DNA of 64,000 nucleotides from Neoroseomonas lacus (GCF_014644535.1 NZ_BMKW01000018.1:1-64000); one strand, 5' to 3'; positions 1 through 9,967 are shown, numbered from the stretch's first letter. Notes: generated by a model from the sequence alone, not told the origin. Numbers and translations are program-made.

Positions 1-76
1 CATCGGTGGTCGAAAGCAGCCGACGCATCACGGCCGAGCCGATAAAGCCGAGGCCGCCTGTCAGAAGAAGGGTCAT
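1..76 (-). CDS. NAD-dependent sugar epimerase/dehydratase, N-terminus only (cut by window edge)
   Basis: The reverse strand opens with an ATG at 76 and encodes about 25 residues, including the Rossmann dinucleotide motif TGGLGFIGSA, before the window ends. This is the N-terminus of an extended short-chain dehydrogenase of the nucleotide-sugar type. RmlB (dTDP-glucose 4,6-dehydratase) commonly starts this way, but UDP-glucose epimerases do too, so the substrate is not determined. It follows the glycosyltransferase stop by 68 bp on the same strand and probably supplies a sugar nucleotide to the same glycan locus. Confidence 0.7.
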   Translation of the reverse strand, partial: MTLLLTGGLGFIGSAVMRRLLSTTD

Positions 77-144
77 GCTGGGTCGGCTCCGCTCGCCGGA
101 AATATCATTGTCATACCGAAGTTACGCAAGGAAGACGGCAGCAT

Positions 145-1056
145 CTAGACGGATCCCTGCCGGGCCGCCCGGCCACGCCAATGCCCGGGCAGTAGGGCGA
201 GGAAGCGCCAGGGCCACAGCGCATCCGCCGCGAGGCCGGCCCGCGCGGTGGCGAAGGCCGCCCCGATCGACCCCTGCCGGACCTGGACCAGGACGCGGTA
301 CCCCGTCGCCCAACCATACCAGCGCCGATAAGCCGGCCGCGCCGGCGATCCGGGGGGCAATTCCATCAGGCGCGTCCGCGCCGTGTCCAACAGGTGGCGC
401 GACAGCTTGTCCCGCAGGTCGCCGGCGGCGAAGGTCAGTGACCCGGCGTGGGAACGGTAGCGGATGACCGTTGCGCCGATGCTGGCGAGGCGCGGCCGCA
501 GCAGCACCAGGCGCAGCCAGAAATCCTTGTCGGCCGAGAGCGGGAAGCGGTCGTCGAACAGGCCGAGCCGATCGATCAGGGCGCGCCGGTAGAAAGCGGC
601 GTTCATGGTGGTGATGCCGCCGATCACATTGGCCTCGGACAACGCATTGGCGGTGCCGGACAGGCGCTTCTGCACCACCTCGCGTCCATCCTGCTCGGCG
701 AAGAATTCGGCGGCGCCGAGCACCATCTCGACCGAGGGGTCGGCGAAGGCCGTCTCCGCCGCGGCGAAGGCGCCGGGGGCGTAGAGGTCGTCGCTGTTCA
801 GCAGGCCGATGACCTCGCCGCGCGCCGCCCGTAATCCCTTGTTGATGGCGTCGTAGAGGTTGCGGTCGGTCTCGCGGATCACGGTCAGATGCGGGTAGCG
901 CGCCAGCACCTCGGCGGTGCCGTCAGTCGACCCGCCATCGATGATGATGTGTTCGACGGCAGGCTGGCCCTGCGCCAGCACGCTTTCGATCGCCGCGCCG
1001 ATCGTCGCCGCGCGGTTGAGGCAGGGGGTGACGATCGACAGGCGCGGGGCGGTCAT
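145..1056 (-). CDS. Family 2 glycosyltransferase
   Basis: A 303-residue GT-A fold glycosyltransferase. The N-terminus reads LSIVTPCLNRAATIGAAIES, the usual GT2 nucleotide-binding strand. It is followed by IDGGSTDGT near residue 50 and the metal-binding region LLNSDDLY near residue 90. It would transfer a sugar from a nucleotide donor at the cytoplasmic face of the membrane; acceptor and donor are unknown. The ATG at 1056 is chosen because it overlaps the stop of the upstream glycosyltransferase by 4 bp and opens directly into the GT2 motif. The frame runs further upstream, but that part is arginine-rich antisense-like sequence. It is cotranscribed with gmd and fcl, so a fucose-type glycan is its likely context. 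Confidence 0.9.
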   Translation of the reverse strand: MTAPRLSIVTPCLNRAATIGAAIESVLAQGQPAVEHIIIDGGSTDGTAEVLARYPHLTVIRETDRNLYDAINKGLRAARGEVIGLLNSDDLYAPGAFAAAETAFADPSVEMVLGAAEFFAEQDGREVVQKRLSGTANALSEANVIGGITTMNAAFYRRALIDRLGLFDDRFPLSADKDFWLRLVLLRPRLASIGATVIRYRSHAGSLTFAAGDLRDKLSRHLLDTARTRLMELPPGSPARPAYRRWYGWATGYRVLVQVRQGSIGAAFATARAGLAADALWPWRFLALLPGHWRGRAARQGSV

Positions 1057-2663
1057 CGGCCCAGCACGCCACGCAGGCGGCGCAGGGCCGCGCCGAAGAT
1101 CAGCGATTCCACCGCGCGGCCGAGCGCCGGGGAGAGCCGGTCGCAGGCGCCGATCAGGCCGATCGCCAGCCGTGCCGGGAGGGCGGCGCCGTGCTGCGTT
1201 TCGGCCGCCGCGGCGGCGTCGTCCAGCGCGGCGAGGACCTGCGCGCCGGCGCCGGCGCCGGCGACCTCGCCAACCATGCGGTACCAGGCGCGGCGCTGCG
1301 CCGGCCAATCCTCCGGCAGGTTGCGCCTGGCCAGGACGGCATCGACATCATGGATGACGATGCCCGCCGCCCGTGCCCGCAGCATCAGGGTGGCGAGCTG
1401 CTGGGCGGTTTGGGGCGGCGTCGCCTCCAGCCGGCGCAGCGCGCCGTCATGGATCAGCGTTGCTTCCGGCACGCCGAGGCCGCGCGGGCCCGTCGGGCCG
1501 ACATCGCCGGCGAGCAGCCGGGCCCAGGCGGCGTCGAAGGCGCCGATGCGATGCAGGGTCTCGCCGCCTTGCGCGTCGCGGGCGAGGTGGTGGCCGCGGA
1601 TGATCTGCGTCCCCGGCGGGGCTTCGGCGATGGCGCGGCGGATCGCCTCGTCGTCATGCCGGACGGCATCGGCGTCGTAGCGGTGCCAGCCTTCCGGCGC
1701 CGGGGCCGGGGCGGCGATGGCGGGGCCGCGGGCGGCAAGCTTCGCGGTCGGCGTGGTGATGAAGTCGAGAAGCGCGGGCAGGCCGGCCTGCCAGCGGGCG
1801 TGGCCACGCAGGATGGTTTCGCGCGCCTGGGCGCCGAGGTCGCGCGCCGCGGCGAAATCGAGCGGCTCGCGCCAGCCGGGGCCATACAGGAGGCCGTTGC
1901 GGCCATGGGAGAGGTATTCGTTCATTGTCGGCGCATCGCGGGCGACGACGCACAGGCCGCGCGCCATGGCTTCGAGGAAGGCCATGCCGATGCCCTCCAG
2001 CGGGCGCGGCGCGAAGAAGACATTGGCGCCGGTCAGCGCCGTCGCGAAGGTGCCGCCATCCGCCGACCAATCGCTGCGGACGAGTTGGCCGATATGCGCC
2101 GGCGCGGCGGCAGGGAAGGGCGCCTCGTGGCCCGGGTCGGGCGCGTCGTGAATGGCCAGGGAGGCGAAGGGCGTGCCCCGGGTCAGGGCGAAGGCCGATT
2201 CGGGCGGGATGTCGCGGCGGCGGTACCAAAGGAAGCCGCGCAGCGTGTCGAAATCCGTGACCGGTGCGACCGAGGCCGGGTCGGGGAAATACTGCACGTG
2301 GGTGTGGACGGGCGCGCGGCGCATCACCTCGCCGCGCAGCGCCCAGGAGAAGCACAGGATTTTCGCCGCGTTGAAGGACGGCTTCCAGGTGAAGGCGCCG
2401 CCGCGCCACATCGCGTCATACATCGGCGCGAAGGTGACGTTGGGGTGGCGGCCGGAGAGCAGCGCGAAGGCTTCGTGCAGCTGCCAGATCACGATGGCGT
2501 CGTATTGGGCTTCGTTGAAATCCGGCGCGGCGCGGCGCACGGCAGCGACATCGGCCTCGGCGAAGAAGGTATCGACGGTGGCGTGGCGTTCGAGCAGGTC
2601 GAGCAGGAAGCGGCTCGACCCGGTCTTGGCGTGATAGCCCAGGCCGAAGAAGGCAACGCGCAT
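1053..2663 (-). CDS. Glycosyltransferase, GT-B fold (family 4/1-like) with long C-terminal extension
   Basis: A 536-residue protein starting MRVAFFGLGYHAKTG. The first ~340 residues look like a GT-B glycosyltransferase. The donor-site segment is PLEGIGMAFLEAMARGLCVV, followed by a conserved glycine-rich stretch (GRNGLLYGP). The last ~180 residues (starting near APAPAPEGWHRYDADA) form a second region resembling bacterial proteins of glycan clusters, without a motif I can name. The ATG at 2663 is 23 bp downstream of the fcl stop, and the gene ends in a 4-bp overlap with the next glycosyltransferase. Role: sugar transfer during surface-glycan assembly; specificity unknown. Confidence 0.8.
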   Translation of the reverse strand: MRVAFFGLGYHAKTGSSRFLLDLLERHATVDTFFAEADVAAVRRAAPDFNEAQYDAIVIWQLHEAFALLSGRHPNVTFAPMYDAMWRGGAFTWKPSFNAAKILCFSWALRGEVMRRAPVHTHVQYFPDPASVAPVTDFDTLRGFLWYRRRDIPPESAFALTRGTPFASLAIHDAPDPGHEAPFPAAAPAHIGQLVRSDWSADGGTFATALTGANVFFAPRPLEGIGMAFLEAMARGLCVVARDAPTMNEYLSHGRNGLLYGPGWREPLDFAAARDLGAQARETILRGHARWQAGLPALLDFITTPTAKLAARGPAIAAPAPAPEGWHRYDADAVRHDDEAIRRAIAEAPPGTQIIRGHHLARDAQGGETLHRIGAFDAAWARLLAGDVGPTGPRGLGVPEATLIHDGALRRLEATPPQTAQQLATLMLRARAAGIVIHDVDAVLARRNLPEDWPAQRRAWYRMVGEVAGAGAGAQVLAALDDAAAAAETQHGAALPARLAIGLIGACDRLSPALGRAVESLIFGAALRRLRGVLGR

Positions 2664-2686
2664 ACTTAGTCTCCGCCGGGCCCCCG

Positions 2687-3661
2687 TCAGGTGCGCAGCG
2701 CGGGCTGCTCGAGGAACCAGCGATAGGTGGCCTCGAGCCCTTCGCGGAAGCCGATGCGTGCCTGCCAGCCGAGTGCCGCGATGCGCGAGACATCCATGCG
2801 CTTGAGCATGGTGCCGTCGGGCTTGGAGGTATCCCAGTCGATGCGGCCCTTGAAGCCGGTGACGCGGGCGATCTCGGTGGCCAATTCCTTGATGGTGATG
2901 TCCGAACCGGTGCCGATGTTCAGGTGGCCCTCGCCGGAATAGCTGCGCAGCAGGAAGCCGCAGGCCTCGGCGACGTCGTCGACATGCATGAATTCGCGGC
3001 GCGGCGCCCCACTGCCCCAGCAGGTGACGACCTCGGCACCCTCGCGCGCGGCGTTGTGGAAGCGTTGCATCAGGGCGGGGATGACGTGGCTGCGCTCGGG
3101 GTGGAAATAGTCCCCCGGCCCGTACAAGTTGCACGGCATGGCCGAGATGTAGTCGCGCCTGTACTGCCGGCGATAGGCCTGGCACAGCTTGATGCCGGCG
3201 ATCTTGGCGATGGCGTACCACTCGTTGGTCTTTTCGAGCGGGCCGGTCAGCAGGGCGTCCTCGTTGATCGGGTTCGCCGCCTCGCGCGGGTAGATGCAGG
3301 AGGAACCGAGGAACAAGGCGCGGTTCACATCATTGCGGTGGGCTGCCTCGATGAGGTTCGCCTCGATCATCAGGTTTTCGTAGAGGAATTCGGCCGGGTA
3401 GGTGTCGTTGGCGAGAATGCCGCCGACCTTGGCCGCGGCGACCACCATGGCATCGGGCTTGGCCTTCGCCATGAAGGCCTCGACCTCCGCCTGACGGCGC
3501 AGGTCGACCGTGGCGCGGTCGGAGGTGATGATCTCGGCACCCTGCTGCGCCAAGTGGCGGGCGCAGGCCGCGCCGACCATGCCGCGATGGCCCGCGACAT
3601 AGATGCGCGCGCCGCGCAGCGGGAAGATCTCGGCCGCCGGTGCGGGCTGGGTGTCAGGCAT
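2687..3661 (-). CDS. fcl: GDP-L-fucose synthase
   Basis: A 324-residue extended short-chain dehydrogenase that epimerises and reduces GDP-4-keto-6-deoxymannose to GDP-L-fucose with NADPH in the cytosol. Family marks are VAGHRGMVG near residue 22 (dinucleotide binding), GSSCIYP (catalytic serine region), the YxxxK motif in [13 protein letters not shown], and NLYGPGDYF. The length is normal for the family. It begins 8 bp inside the 3' end of gmd, whose product is its substrate source, so the two are surely cotranscribed. A short N-terminal extension ([14 protein letters not shown]) precedes the Rossmann fold; no alternative ATG fits better. Confidence 0.96.
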   Translation of the reverse strand: MPDTQPAPAAEIFPLRGARIYVAGHRGMVGAACARHLAQQGAEIITSDRATVDLRRQAEVEAFMAKAKPDAMVVAAAKVGGILANDTYPAEFLYENLMIEANLIEAAHRNDVNRALFLGSSCIYPREAANPINEDALLTGPLEKTNEWYAIAKIAGIKLCQAYRRQYRRDYISAMPCNLYGPGDYFHPERSHVIPALMQRFHNAAREGAEVVTCWGSGAPRREFMHVDDVAEACGFLLRSYSGEGHLNIGTGSDITIKELATEIARVTGFKGRIDWDTSKPDGTMLKRMDVSRIAALGWQARIGFREGLEATYRWFLEQPALRT

Positions 3662-4712
3662 TGGTTGTCAGCTCGGCGATGTCGGCGGCGACCATTTCGG
3701 CGGCGAGTTCGGGCAGCTTGACGGTGTGCGACCAGCCAAGGACGCGCTTCGCCTTGGCTGGGTTGCCGATCAGCAGGTCGACCTCGGTCGGACGGAAATA
3801 GGCGGGGTCGACGCGCACCAGCTCGCGGCCGGTGGCCTTGCAGACGCCGACCTCGTTCACGCCGACGCCACGCCATTCGAGGGCGATGCCGGCCTCGGCG
3901 AAGGCCAGGTCGCAGAAATGGCGGACCGTGTAGGTCTCCCCGGTGGCGAGCACGTAGTCATCGGCGACGTCCTGCTGGAGCATGCGCCACATGCCCTCGA
4001 CGAAGTCGCGTGCATGGCCCCAGTCGCGCCGCGCATCGAGGTTGCCGAGCCACAGCGTTTCCTGCCTACCCGTGCTGATCGCCGCCACCGCGCGGGTGAT
4101 CTTGCGGGTGACGAAGGTCTCGCCGCGGCGCGGGCTTTCGTGGTTGAACAGCACGCCGTTCGAGGCATGCAGGCCGTAGGCCTCGCGGTAGTTCACCACG
4201 ATCCAGTAGCCATAGAGCTTGGCGGCGGCATAGGGGCTGCGCGGGTAGAAGGGCGTGGTTTCGTCCTGCGGGACGGCCTGGACCTTACCGTAGAGTTCGG
4301 AGGTGGACGCCTGGTAGAAGCGCGCGGTCTTCTCCATGCCGAGGATACGGATGGCCTCGAGCAGGCGCAGCGTGCCGAGAGCGTCGGAATTGGCGGTGTA
4401 TTCCGGCGTCTCGAAGGACACGGCGACGTGGCTCTGCGCGCCGAGATTGTAGATCTCGGTGGGCTGCACCTGGGACATCACGCGGATCAGGTTGGTGGCG
4501 TCGGTCAGGTCGCCGTAATGCAGCCGGAAGCTCGCGCCCGGCACGTGGCGGTCATGATACAGATGGTCGACGCGGCCGGTGTTGAAGGAGGAGGAACGGC
4601 GCTTGATGCCGTGCACCTCGTACCCCTTCTCGAGCAGCAGTTCCGCGAGGTAGGAGCCGTCCTGGCCGGTGATGCCAGTGACGAGGGCGACCTTGCGACG
4701 ATCCGACATCAT
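3654..4712 (-). CDS. gmd: GDP-mannose 4,6-dehydratase
   Basis: A 352-residue enzyme converting GDP-D-mannose to GDP-4-keto-6-deoxy-D-mannose, the first committed step to GDP-fucose, GDP-rhamnose or GDP-perosamine. The N-terminus carries [20 protein letters not shown], diagnostic of Gmd, followed by [10 protein letters not shown]. The active-site S/T is in ASTSELYG and the Tyr-Lys pair in [12 protein letters not shown]. Two adjacent ATGs open the gene (MMSDRR); the first is given. With fcl directly downstream and overlapping, the product is most likely GDP-L-fucose for the neighbouring glycosyltransferases. Confidence 0.97.
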   Translation of the reverse strand: MMSDRRKVALVTGITGQDGSYLAELLLEKGYEVHGIKRRSSSFNTGRVDHLYHDRHVPGASFRLHYGDLTDATNLIRVMSQVQPTEIYNLGAQSHVAVSFETPEYTANSDALGTLRLLEAIRILGMEKTARFYQASTSELYGKVQAVPQDETTPFYPRSPYAAAKLYGYWIVVNYREAYGLHASNGVLFNHESPRRGETFVTRKITRAVAAISTGRQETLWLGNLDARRDWGHARDFVEGMWRMLQQDVADDYVLATGETYTVRHFCDLAFAEAGIALEWRGVGVNEVGVCKATGRELVRVDPAYFRPTEVDLLIGNPAKAKRVLGWSHTVKLPELAAEMVAADIAELTTNA

Positions 4713-4931
4713 CTTCCTTCCGTGGTCGGCAGGCCAGCCCAGCGCAGCGGGACAAGCCCAAAGGCGGGGTGTCTAGCAGCCGGGGGCGCCGTTCGGAAGG
4801 GCCGAGGGAGTGGCGGGCGGGCCCGGCGATGGTGGCGGTGGCCAGGCGCCTCCCAGCTGACCGCGGCGGCACTCGGCCGGGCCAATGGCGCTGCTCGGCC
4901 TCCATCGTGACCGACATGGCCTCGCGACGCG

Positions 4932-5879
4932 TCAGCCGCGCGGCCCTGGCCCGAGCAACCGGCGCTTCACGCCCCTGACGGCGCGCACAACCGATGCCGG
5001 CAGCACGGCGGCGACGCGCGCCTTCCACGGCAGGGCCGGCAACCGGGGCTGCCCGCCCGCCGCGCCGCCAGCCACCGCTTCGCGCAGCCCGGCGGCCTCG
5101 ATCCGCGCGGCGAGCCAGGCCTGCTGCAGCATTTCGATCCGCCGGCGGTCCCATTCCGGGCTGCGGTACAGTGGTGAGGCGTTCTGGATGGCGAAGACTT
5201 CCGGCTGGCCCTTGGCCAGGTCGGAGGAGGCGCCGCCAAGCGCGAAGCGGGCCACCACGGCATCGATCTGTCGAACCCTGATGGCCGGATCCGATAGGAC
5301 CTTGAGCCACCAATCGTAGTCGGCATGGCGGCGCCATTGCAGGTCGAACGGTCCGGTCCGGTCGAACACGGCGCGGCGCGCCAGTGTCGCCTGGTGGGGC
5401 AGGCAGCCGAGCACCATCTCCGCGGTCGCCTGGTCCGGCGGGGGCGGGACATGGCGATGCGTCACCGGCCCCATCTTTACCTCCAGCGAGCCGTAATAGA
5501 CATCGCCCTCGGGCTGCCGGGCGATTGCGCGCATCGCGTCGCGCAGCGCGTCGGGGCCGGTGAAGACGTCATCCGCATTGAGGAAGATGAGGAAGTCGCC
5601 GCTCGAGCGCGCCACACCCTTGTTCATGGCGTCGTAGAGGCCGCGGTCGGGTTCGCTGACCACCACGGCGAGGCCCGCCCGGTGCCGTTCGATGATCGCG
5701 GCGGTGTCGTCGGTCGAGGCGCCGTCGATCAGGACATGCTCGACCCGCGGCCAGGTCTGGGCGGCGACGCTAGCCAGGCAGGCCTCGAGCGTGGCCGCGG
5801 CATTGCGGCACACGGTGATGACGCTGACCAACGGAGTGTTGTCCGGCGTGGCTGCCGTCTTGTCGTGCTGCGTTGCCAT
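4932..5879 (-). CDS. Family 2 glycosyltransferase
   Basis: A 315-residue GT2 enzyme. SVITVCRNAAATLEACLAS lies near residue 20, followed by IDGASTDDT and FLNADDVF (DxD-type metal site). The C-terminal third (PALPWKARVAAVLPASVV) is basic and hydrophobic and may associate with the membrane. The ATG at 5879 is preceded by GAGGG at a good distance, which decides it over upstream in-frame Mets that would add a low-complexity leader. It lies about 220 bp upstream of gmd on the same strand and shares the NADDVF-type fold with the GT2 at 145-1056. Substrate unknown. Confidence 0.88.
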   Translation of the reverse strand: MATQHDKTAATPDNTPLVSVITVCRNAAATLEACLASVAAQTWPRVEHVLIDGASTDDTAAIIERHRAGLAVVVSEPDRGLYDAMNKGVARSSGDFLIFLNADDVFTGPDALRDAMRAIARQPEGDVYYGSLEVKMGPVTHRHVPPPPDQATAEMVLGCLPHQATLARRAVFDRTGPFDLQWRRHADYDWWLKVLSDPAIRVRQIDAVVARFALGGASSDLAKGQPEVFAIQNASPLYRSPEWDRRRIEMLQQAWLAARIEAAGLREAVAGGAAGGQPRLPALPWKARVAAVLPASVVRAVRGVKRRLLGPGPRG

Positions 5880-6271
5880 CAAACCCTCGGAATGCCGGCC
5901 GATGCCGCGAAAAGACGCGGTCCCGGTGCCGGTTTGAGAATGCGCCATGCCGTCAATGCCGACCTCCGGAACTGGCCCGCACACCTGCCGGGGCGGGGGC
6001 GGACCGGGGCCGCGGTTTTCAAGCGGGCTCTTAGACCCTCCGGGCGGCATGCCAAGACCAAAATTGGCCACGTGACTGAAGGCCAGACCGCCGCATCCGC
6101 GTCCCGCCATCCGAACAGGCGCGCATGCCATGATGTTCGGCCCGCCGAGCCGTCACCTGAGTTGACGCATAGGTCCCGCATGCCCTAGCTGCGCCGAGGG
6201 CTGGCACCCTCGCGCGCCCTTTCGGCGGGACCAAAGGCCGCGTCTGCAATCACCGGATGCCAGGATGTTTC
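5880..6271. other. Divergent intergenic region between two glycosyltransferase genes
   Basis: About 390 bp separate the divergent starts of the GT2 gene (minus) and the two-domain glycosyltransferase (plus). Its composition is somewhat less GC-skewed by codon position than the flanks, as expected of a control region. It probably carries promoters for both arms. I could not pick out a convincing -35/-10 pair or an operator by eye, and the open frames crossing it look like noise. Confidence 0.4.
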
Positions 6272-8638
6272 ATGCACCAAGCGACAATGGATAGCTCCGC
6301 GCCGGCATCGGCGGGCGACCGGGAGAGCCGCTGCGCGGAACTCCCCATCCATTTCTTCACCATCGTGCTCAATGGCGAACCATTCATCCGCTACCACGAG
6401 ACGATGCTCGCGAAGCTGCCGTTCCGCTGGCACTGGCATGTGGTCGAGGGCGTCGCGGCGCTGCGCCACGATACCGCCTGGTCCACCGCGACCGGCGGGC
6501 GCGTATCGGACGACATCCATCGCGAGGGCCGCAGCAATGACGGCACCAGCGAATACCTCGACGACCTGGCGCGCCGCTTTCCCGGCCAGGTGACCATCTA
6601 CCGCAAGCCGCCCGGCGAATTCTGGGATGGCAAGAAGGAGATGGTGAACGCGCCGCTGCCCAACATCGATGAGGAATGCCTGCTGTGGCAGGTGGACAAT
6701 GACGAGTTGTGGACAGTGGACCAGGTGGTGGAGATGCGCCGCCTGTTCATCGCGGCGCCGGAGCGTGGCGCCGCCTATTACTGGTGCTGGTATTTCGTCG
6801 GGCCCGGCCAACTGATCAGCACGCGCTACAACTATGCCCAGAATCCGAGCCATGAATGGTTGCGCACCTGGCGCTTCCGGCCCGGCGACCATTGGGCCGC
6901 GCATGAACCGCCCACCCTGGTGCGTCCGCGCGCCGAAGGCGGCGAGCCGGTCAACATCGCTACGCTCGCGCCCTTCACGCATGACGAGACGGAAGCCCAT
7001 GGCGCCGTCTTCCAGCACTTCGCCTATGTCACCGAGGCTCAGCTCGACTTCAAGGAGACCTATTACGGCTATGCCGGGGCGCGGGCGCGTTGGCACGCGC
7101 TGTTGGCGCAGAAGGGTTCGGGGTTCCTGGCCGACCATTTCGGCTGGGTGACCGACAGGACGATGTTCGACGATGCGACGGCGCATCGCGTCGAACCGAT
7201 GGCCGCGGTCGATGCCGCCGGCGTGTGGCATTTCGCCGAGCCGACCGGCGTGAAGGATCGCGGTCCGTTGCCGGCCAGCCCACGCATCGTCATTGACGGC
7301 ATCTATTGGCAGTACCTCGCTTCCGGCATTGGCCGCGTGTGGCAGAGCATCATCGAGGAATGGGTGCGGCAGGGCCTGGCCGATCACTTCGTCCTGCTCG
7401 ACCGAGCCGGTACGGCGCCGCGCATCGCCGGTGTGCATTATCGCACCATCGCGTCGCATGATTACGGGCGCTGCGGTGCCGACAGCCTCTATCTCGAGCG
7501 CATCTGCCGCGACCTCGGGGCGGATCTCTTCGTCTCGACCTATTATTCGACGCCCACCGCGACACCGTCCTTCTTCTTTGGCCACGACATGATCCCGGAG
7601 GCGACCGGCCTCGACCTGTCCGATGAGGGCTGGCAGGAAAAGGCCCGCGCCATCCGCCATGCCGCACGGCATCTCATGGTGTCGCGCCATTCGGCGCGCG
7701 ACCTGGCGCGTTTCCATGCAGCGGTGGCGGAGGAGGATGTGGCGATCGCCTACAACGGCTTGTCGCCGGCCTTCTCCCCGCCCACGCCGACGGAGTTGGA
7801 CGCGGCACGCCAGGCGCTCGGAATCGCCCGGCCCTATCTGCTGATGGTGGGCGACCGCAATGGCGCGGGCGGCTACAAGAACGGCATCCTCGCCTTCCGC
7901 GCCGCCGAGCTCGCCGCACAACGCGGCGAGGTCTTCGAGATGATCTGCGTCGGTGGCCTGGAGGATATCGAGCCGGACTATCGCGCCGCCGCGCCCTCGG
8001 TGCCGATGCGCCGGATCAAGGTGGACGATGCCGCGCTGCGGCTGCTGTATGGCGGCGCGCAGGCGCTGCTGTATCCCTCGCGCTACGAGGGCTTCGGCAT
8101 GCCGGTGCTGGAGGCCATGGCCTGTGGCTGCCCGGTGGTGACCTGCGCCAATTCCTCCCTCATCGAGGTGGGCGGCACCGCGGCGATCTTCGTCGACCCC
8201 GACAACGCGAAGGGCGCCGCGGATGCCATCCTGTCCCTGGCCGATCCTGCCGTCCGTGCCGCGCGCGTCGCCGCCGGCATCGCCCAGGCCGCTCGATTCA
8301 CCATCGCCGCGCAGGCGCGTGACACGTTGGCCGCCCTGCGCGCCACGATCGACGACCTGGCCGCCGGCCGGCGACCGATGCCGGGGAATGGCTGGCAGGA
8401 ATTCCGCCGCTACCAGGCCGGCATCCAGGATTGGCTGCAGCGGCGGCCGGATCTCGCCATCGAGGCATTGTCGAGTGTCGGCGCCGCACACAGCGCCCAT
8501 GCGGCACCGGCCATGCGCTCGGGCGAATTGCTGCGGGCTCTGGCCCAGATCGATGCCATGAAAAAGAGCCCGTTCTGGCGGCTGCGCGGGCTTGTGCTGA
8601 GGCTGTTGCGCGGCACCGGCATGGGCCATCGCGGCTGA
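6272..8638 (+). CDS. Two-domain glycosyltransferase (GT-A-like N-terminus, GT4-type C-terminus)
   Basis: A 788-residue protein. Residues ~20-330 resemble a GT2-like or glycan-modifying domain: it opens LPIHFFTIVLNGEPFIRYH, then has a region with QVDNDELWT (acidic DND, possible metal site) and many aromatic residues. Residues ~340-700 are a GT-B fold family 4 glycosyltransferase: IDGIYWQYLASGIGRVWQS resembles mannosyltransferases, with LLMVGDRNGAGGYKNG and the donor-binding YPSRYEGFGMPVLEAMACG. The ATG at 6272 is favoured over that at 6257 because CCAGGA sits at normal spacing before it. One chain may add two sugars in sequence. It is divergent from the gmd arm but belongs to the same locus. 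Confidence 0.85.
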   Translation: MHQATMDSSAPASAGDRESRCAELPIHFFTIVLNGEPFIRYHETMLAKLPFRWHWHVVEGVAALRHDTAWSTATGGRVSDDIHREGRSNDGTSEYLDDLARRFPGQVTIYRKPPGEFWDGKKEMVNAPLPNIDEECLLWQVDNDELWTVDQVVEMRRLFIAAPERGAAYYWCWYFVGPGQLISTRYNYAQNPSHEWLRTWRFRPGDHWAAHEPPTLVRPRAEGGEPVNIATLAPFTHDETEAHGAVFQHFAYVTEAQLDFKETYYGYAGARARWHALLAQKGSGFLADHFGWVTDRTMFDDATAHRVEPMAAVDAAGVWHFAEPTGVKDRGPLPASPRIVIDGIYWQYLASGIGRVWQSIIEEWVRQGLADHFVLLDRAGTAPRIAGVHYRTIASHDYGRCGADSLYLERICRDLGADLFVSTYYSTPTATPSFFFGHDMIPEATGLDLSDEGWQEKARAIRHAARHLMVSRHSARDLARFHAAVAEEDVAIAYNGLSPAFSPPTPTELDAARQALGIARPYLLMVGDRNGAGGYKNGILAFRAAELAAQRGEVFEMICVGGLEDIEPDYRAAAPSVPMRRIKVDDAALRLLYGGAQALLYPSRYEGFGMPVLEAMACGCPVVTCANSSLIEVGGTAAIFVDPDNAKGAADAILSLADPAVRAARVAAGIAQAARFTIAAQARDTLAALRATIDDLAAGRRPMPGNGWQEFRRYQAGIQDWLQRRPDLAIEALSSVGAAHSAHAAPAMRSGELLRALAQIDAMKKSPFWRLRGLVLRLLRGTGMGHRG

Positions 8639-8712
8639 ACGGCTGGTCGCGCGCATGCCAGCCCCGCGCCATGGCATCGATGCCCGGCGGCCGTGCCGGC
8701 GGGGGGGGAAGG

Positions 8713-9813
8713 ATGCGGTTGCTGCTTTGGTATTGGGGGCGCCGCGGCGGCGGGGCGCAACAGACCTTGGCCCTCGCCAGGGCCTTGGCGCGGCGCGACG
8801 ATGCCACGGTGGCGCTGTCGCTGTCGGCCCAATGCGAGTTGCTGTCGGAAATCCGCTCGACCGGCCTGGCGGTCGATGCCGTGCCGACCTATCGCTCGGC
8901 GGCCGGTTTCGCGGCCGGCTTCCTGCGCGTGCCCATGCTTGCCGGGCGGTTGCGCCGCCAGGCGCAGGCGTTCCGCGCCGATGCCGTGGTTTCGGTGATG
9001 ACGCATCTGTGGACGCCGCTGGTCGCGCCGGGGCTGCAGCGGGCCGGGCTGCGCTTCGTGCCGATGGTGCATGATGCCGAACCGCATCCGGGCGATCCGG
9101 GCCTGCTGTGGGAATGGCGGCTGACGCGGGAACTGGATGCGGCGGAATCCGCGATTGCCTTCTCCGACAGCGTGGCTGCGGGGATTAATCGGCGGCGGCC
9201 GGCGTTGCAGGTGCATCGGCTGTCGCTGGGGGCGCTGTTGACGCCGGGCGGGCCGGTCGCTGCGCCGGATCGAGCTGCGGATGCGCCTTACTTCGTCAAT
9301 CTGGGGCGCATGCGCGCTTATAAGGGGCTCGACCTACTGCGGGACGCCTGGCGGCTGTTCCAGCCACGTTTCCCCAAGGCTCGGCTCCTCGTGGCGGGGG
9401 AGGGTGACGCGGAGGCCCTGGCACCCGGCCTGACGGCCCTGCCCGGGGTCGAGGTGCGGTCGCGCTGGCTCGGCGAGGCGGATATGGCGCGGCTGGTCGC
9501 CGGGGCGGATGCCGTGATGCTGCCCTATCGCGAGGCGAGCCAGAGCGGGGTGGCGCCGCTCGCGCATGGTTTCGGGGTGCCGGTGGTGGCCACGCCGGTC
9601 GGCGGCCTGACCGAACAAGTGCGCGACGGGGTCGATGGCGTGCTGGCCCGCGCGGTGACCGCCGAGGCGCTGGCCGAGGCGATGGCCCAGCTCTGCGATC
9701 CGGGCCGCCGTGCCGCCCTGGCCGAAGGGGCGCGCGAGACGGGGCGGCGGCTCAATGACTGGGACGGGATGGCCGGTCAATTGCTCCAGGCGTTGGAACG
9801 CCCGGCGTCCTGA
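8713..9813 (+). CDS. Family 4 glycosyltransferase
   Basis: A 366-residue GT-B glycosyltransferase. The N-terminus MRLLLWYWGRRGGGAQQTLA is the acceptor-side strand with the GGAQ turn typical of GT4 enzymes. The C-terminal half has YFVNLGRMRAYKGLDLL, VAGEGDAEALAPG and the donor-site segment LPYREASQSGVAPLAHGFG, where the acidic pair is replaced by REAS as in many GT4 members. The ATG at 8713 is preceded by a G-rich GGGGAAGG ribosome site. It follows the large glycosyltransferase after 74 bp on the same strand and probably acts on the same glycan. Confidence 0.88.
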   Translation: MRLLLWYWGRRGGGAQQTLALARALARRDDATVALSLSAQCELLSEIRSTGLAVDAVPTYRSAAGFAAGFLRVPMLAGRLRRQAQAFRADAVVSVMTHLWTPLVAPGLQRAGLRFVPMVHDAEPHPGDPGLLWEWRLTRELDAAESAIAFSDSVAAGINRRRPALQVHRLSLGALLTPGGPVAAPDRAADAPYFVNLGRMRAYKGLDLLRDAWRLFQPRFPKARLLVAGEGDAEALAPGLTALPGVEVRSRWLGEADMARLVAGADAVMLPYREASQSGVAPLAHGFGVPVVATPVGGLTEQVRDGVDGVLARAVTAEALAEAMAQLCDPGRRAALAEGARETGRRLNDWDGMAGQLLQALERPAS

Positions 9814-9967
9814 ACCAGACACCGCACAGGTGGGACCGCCCGATCGGGCGACGATGCTCGCCAGGACAATGATCCGGCGAACCGCGACGGGCTGGCCTGG
9901 CGACGATGCCGGGCCGACTGGCCAGGGGCGTCGAGGGCGGCGCGACGGACCGGCGCCGGCCTGGATT

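Noticed and set aside
6185-8677. An antisense open frame of about 830 codons opposite the two-domain glycosyltransferase
   Set aside because: Its protein is His/Arg/Ala-rich and matches no domain; in this GC-rich DNA such frames form from the codon bias of the sense gene.
9837-9850. Palindrome CGCCCGATCGGGCG between converging genes
   Set aside because: Such short GC palindromes occur by chance in this composition; no T-run, so not called a terminator.
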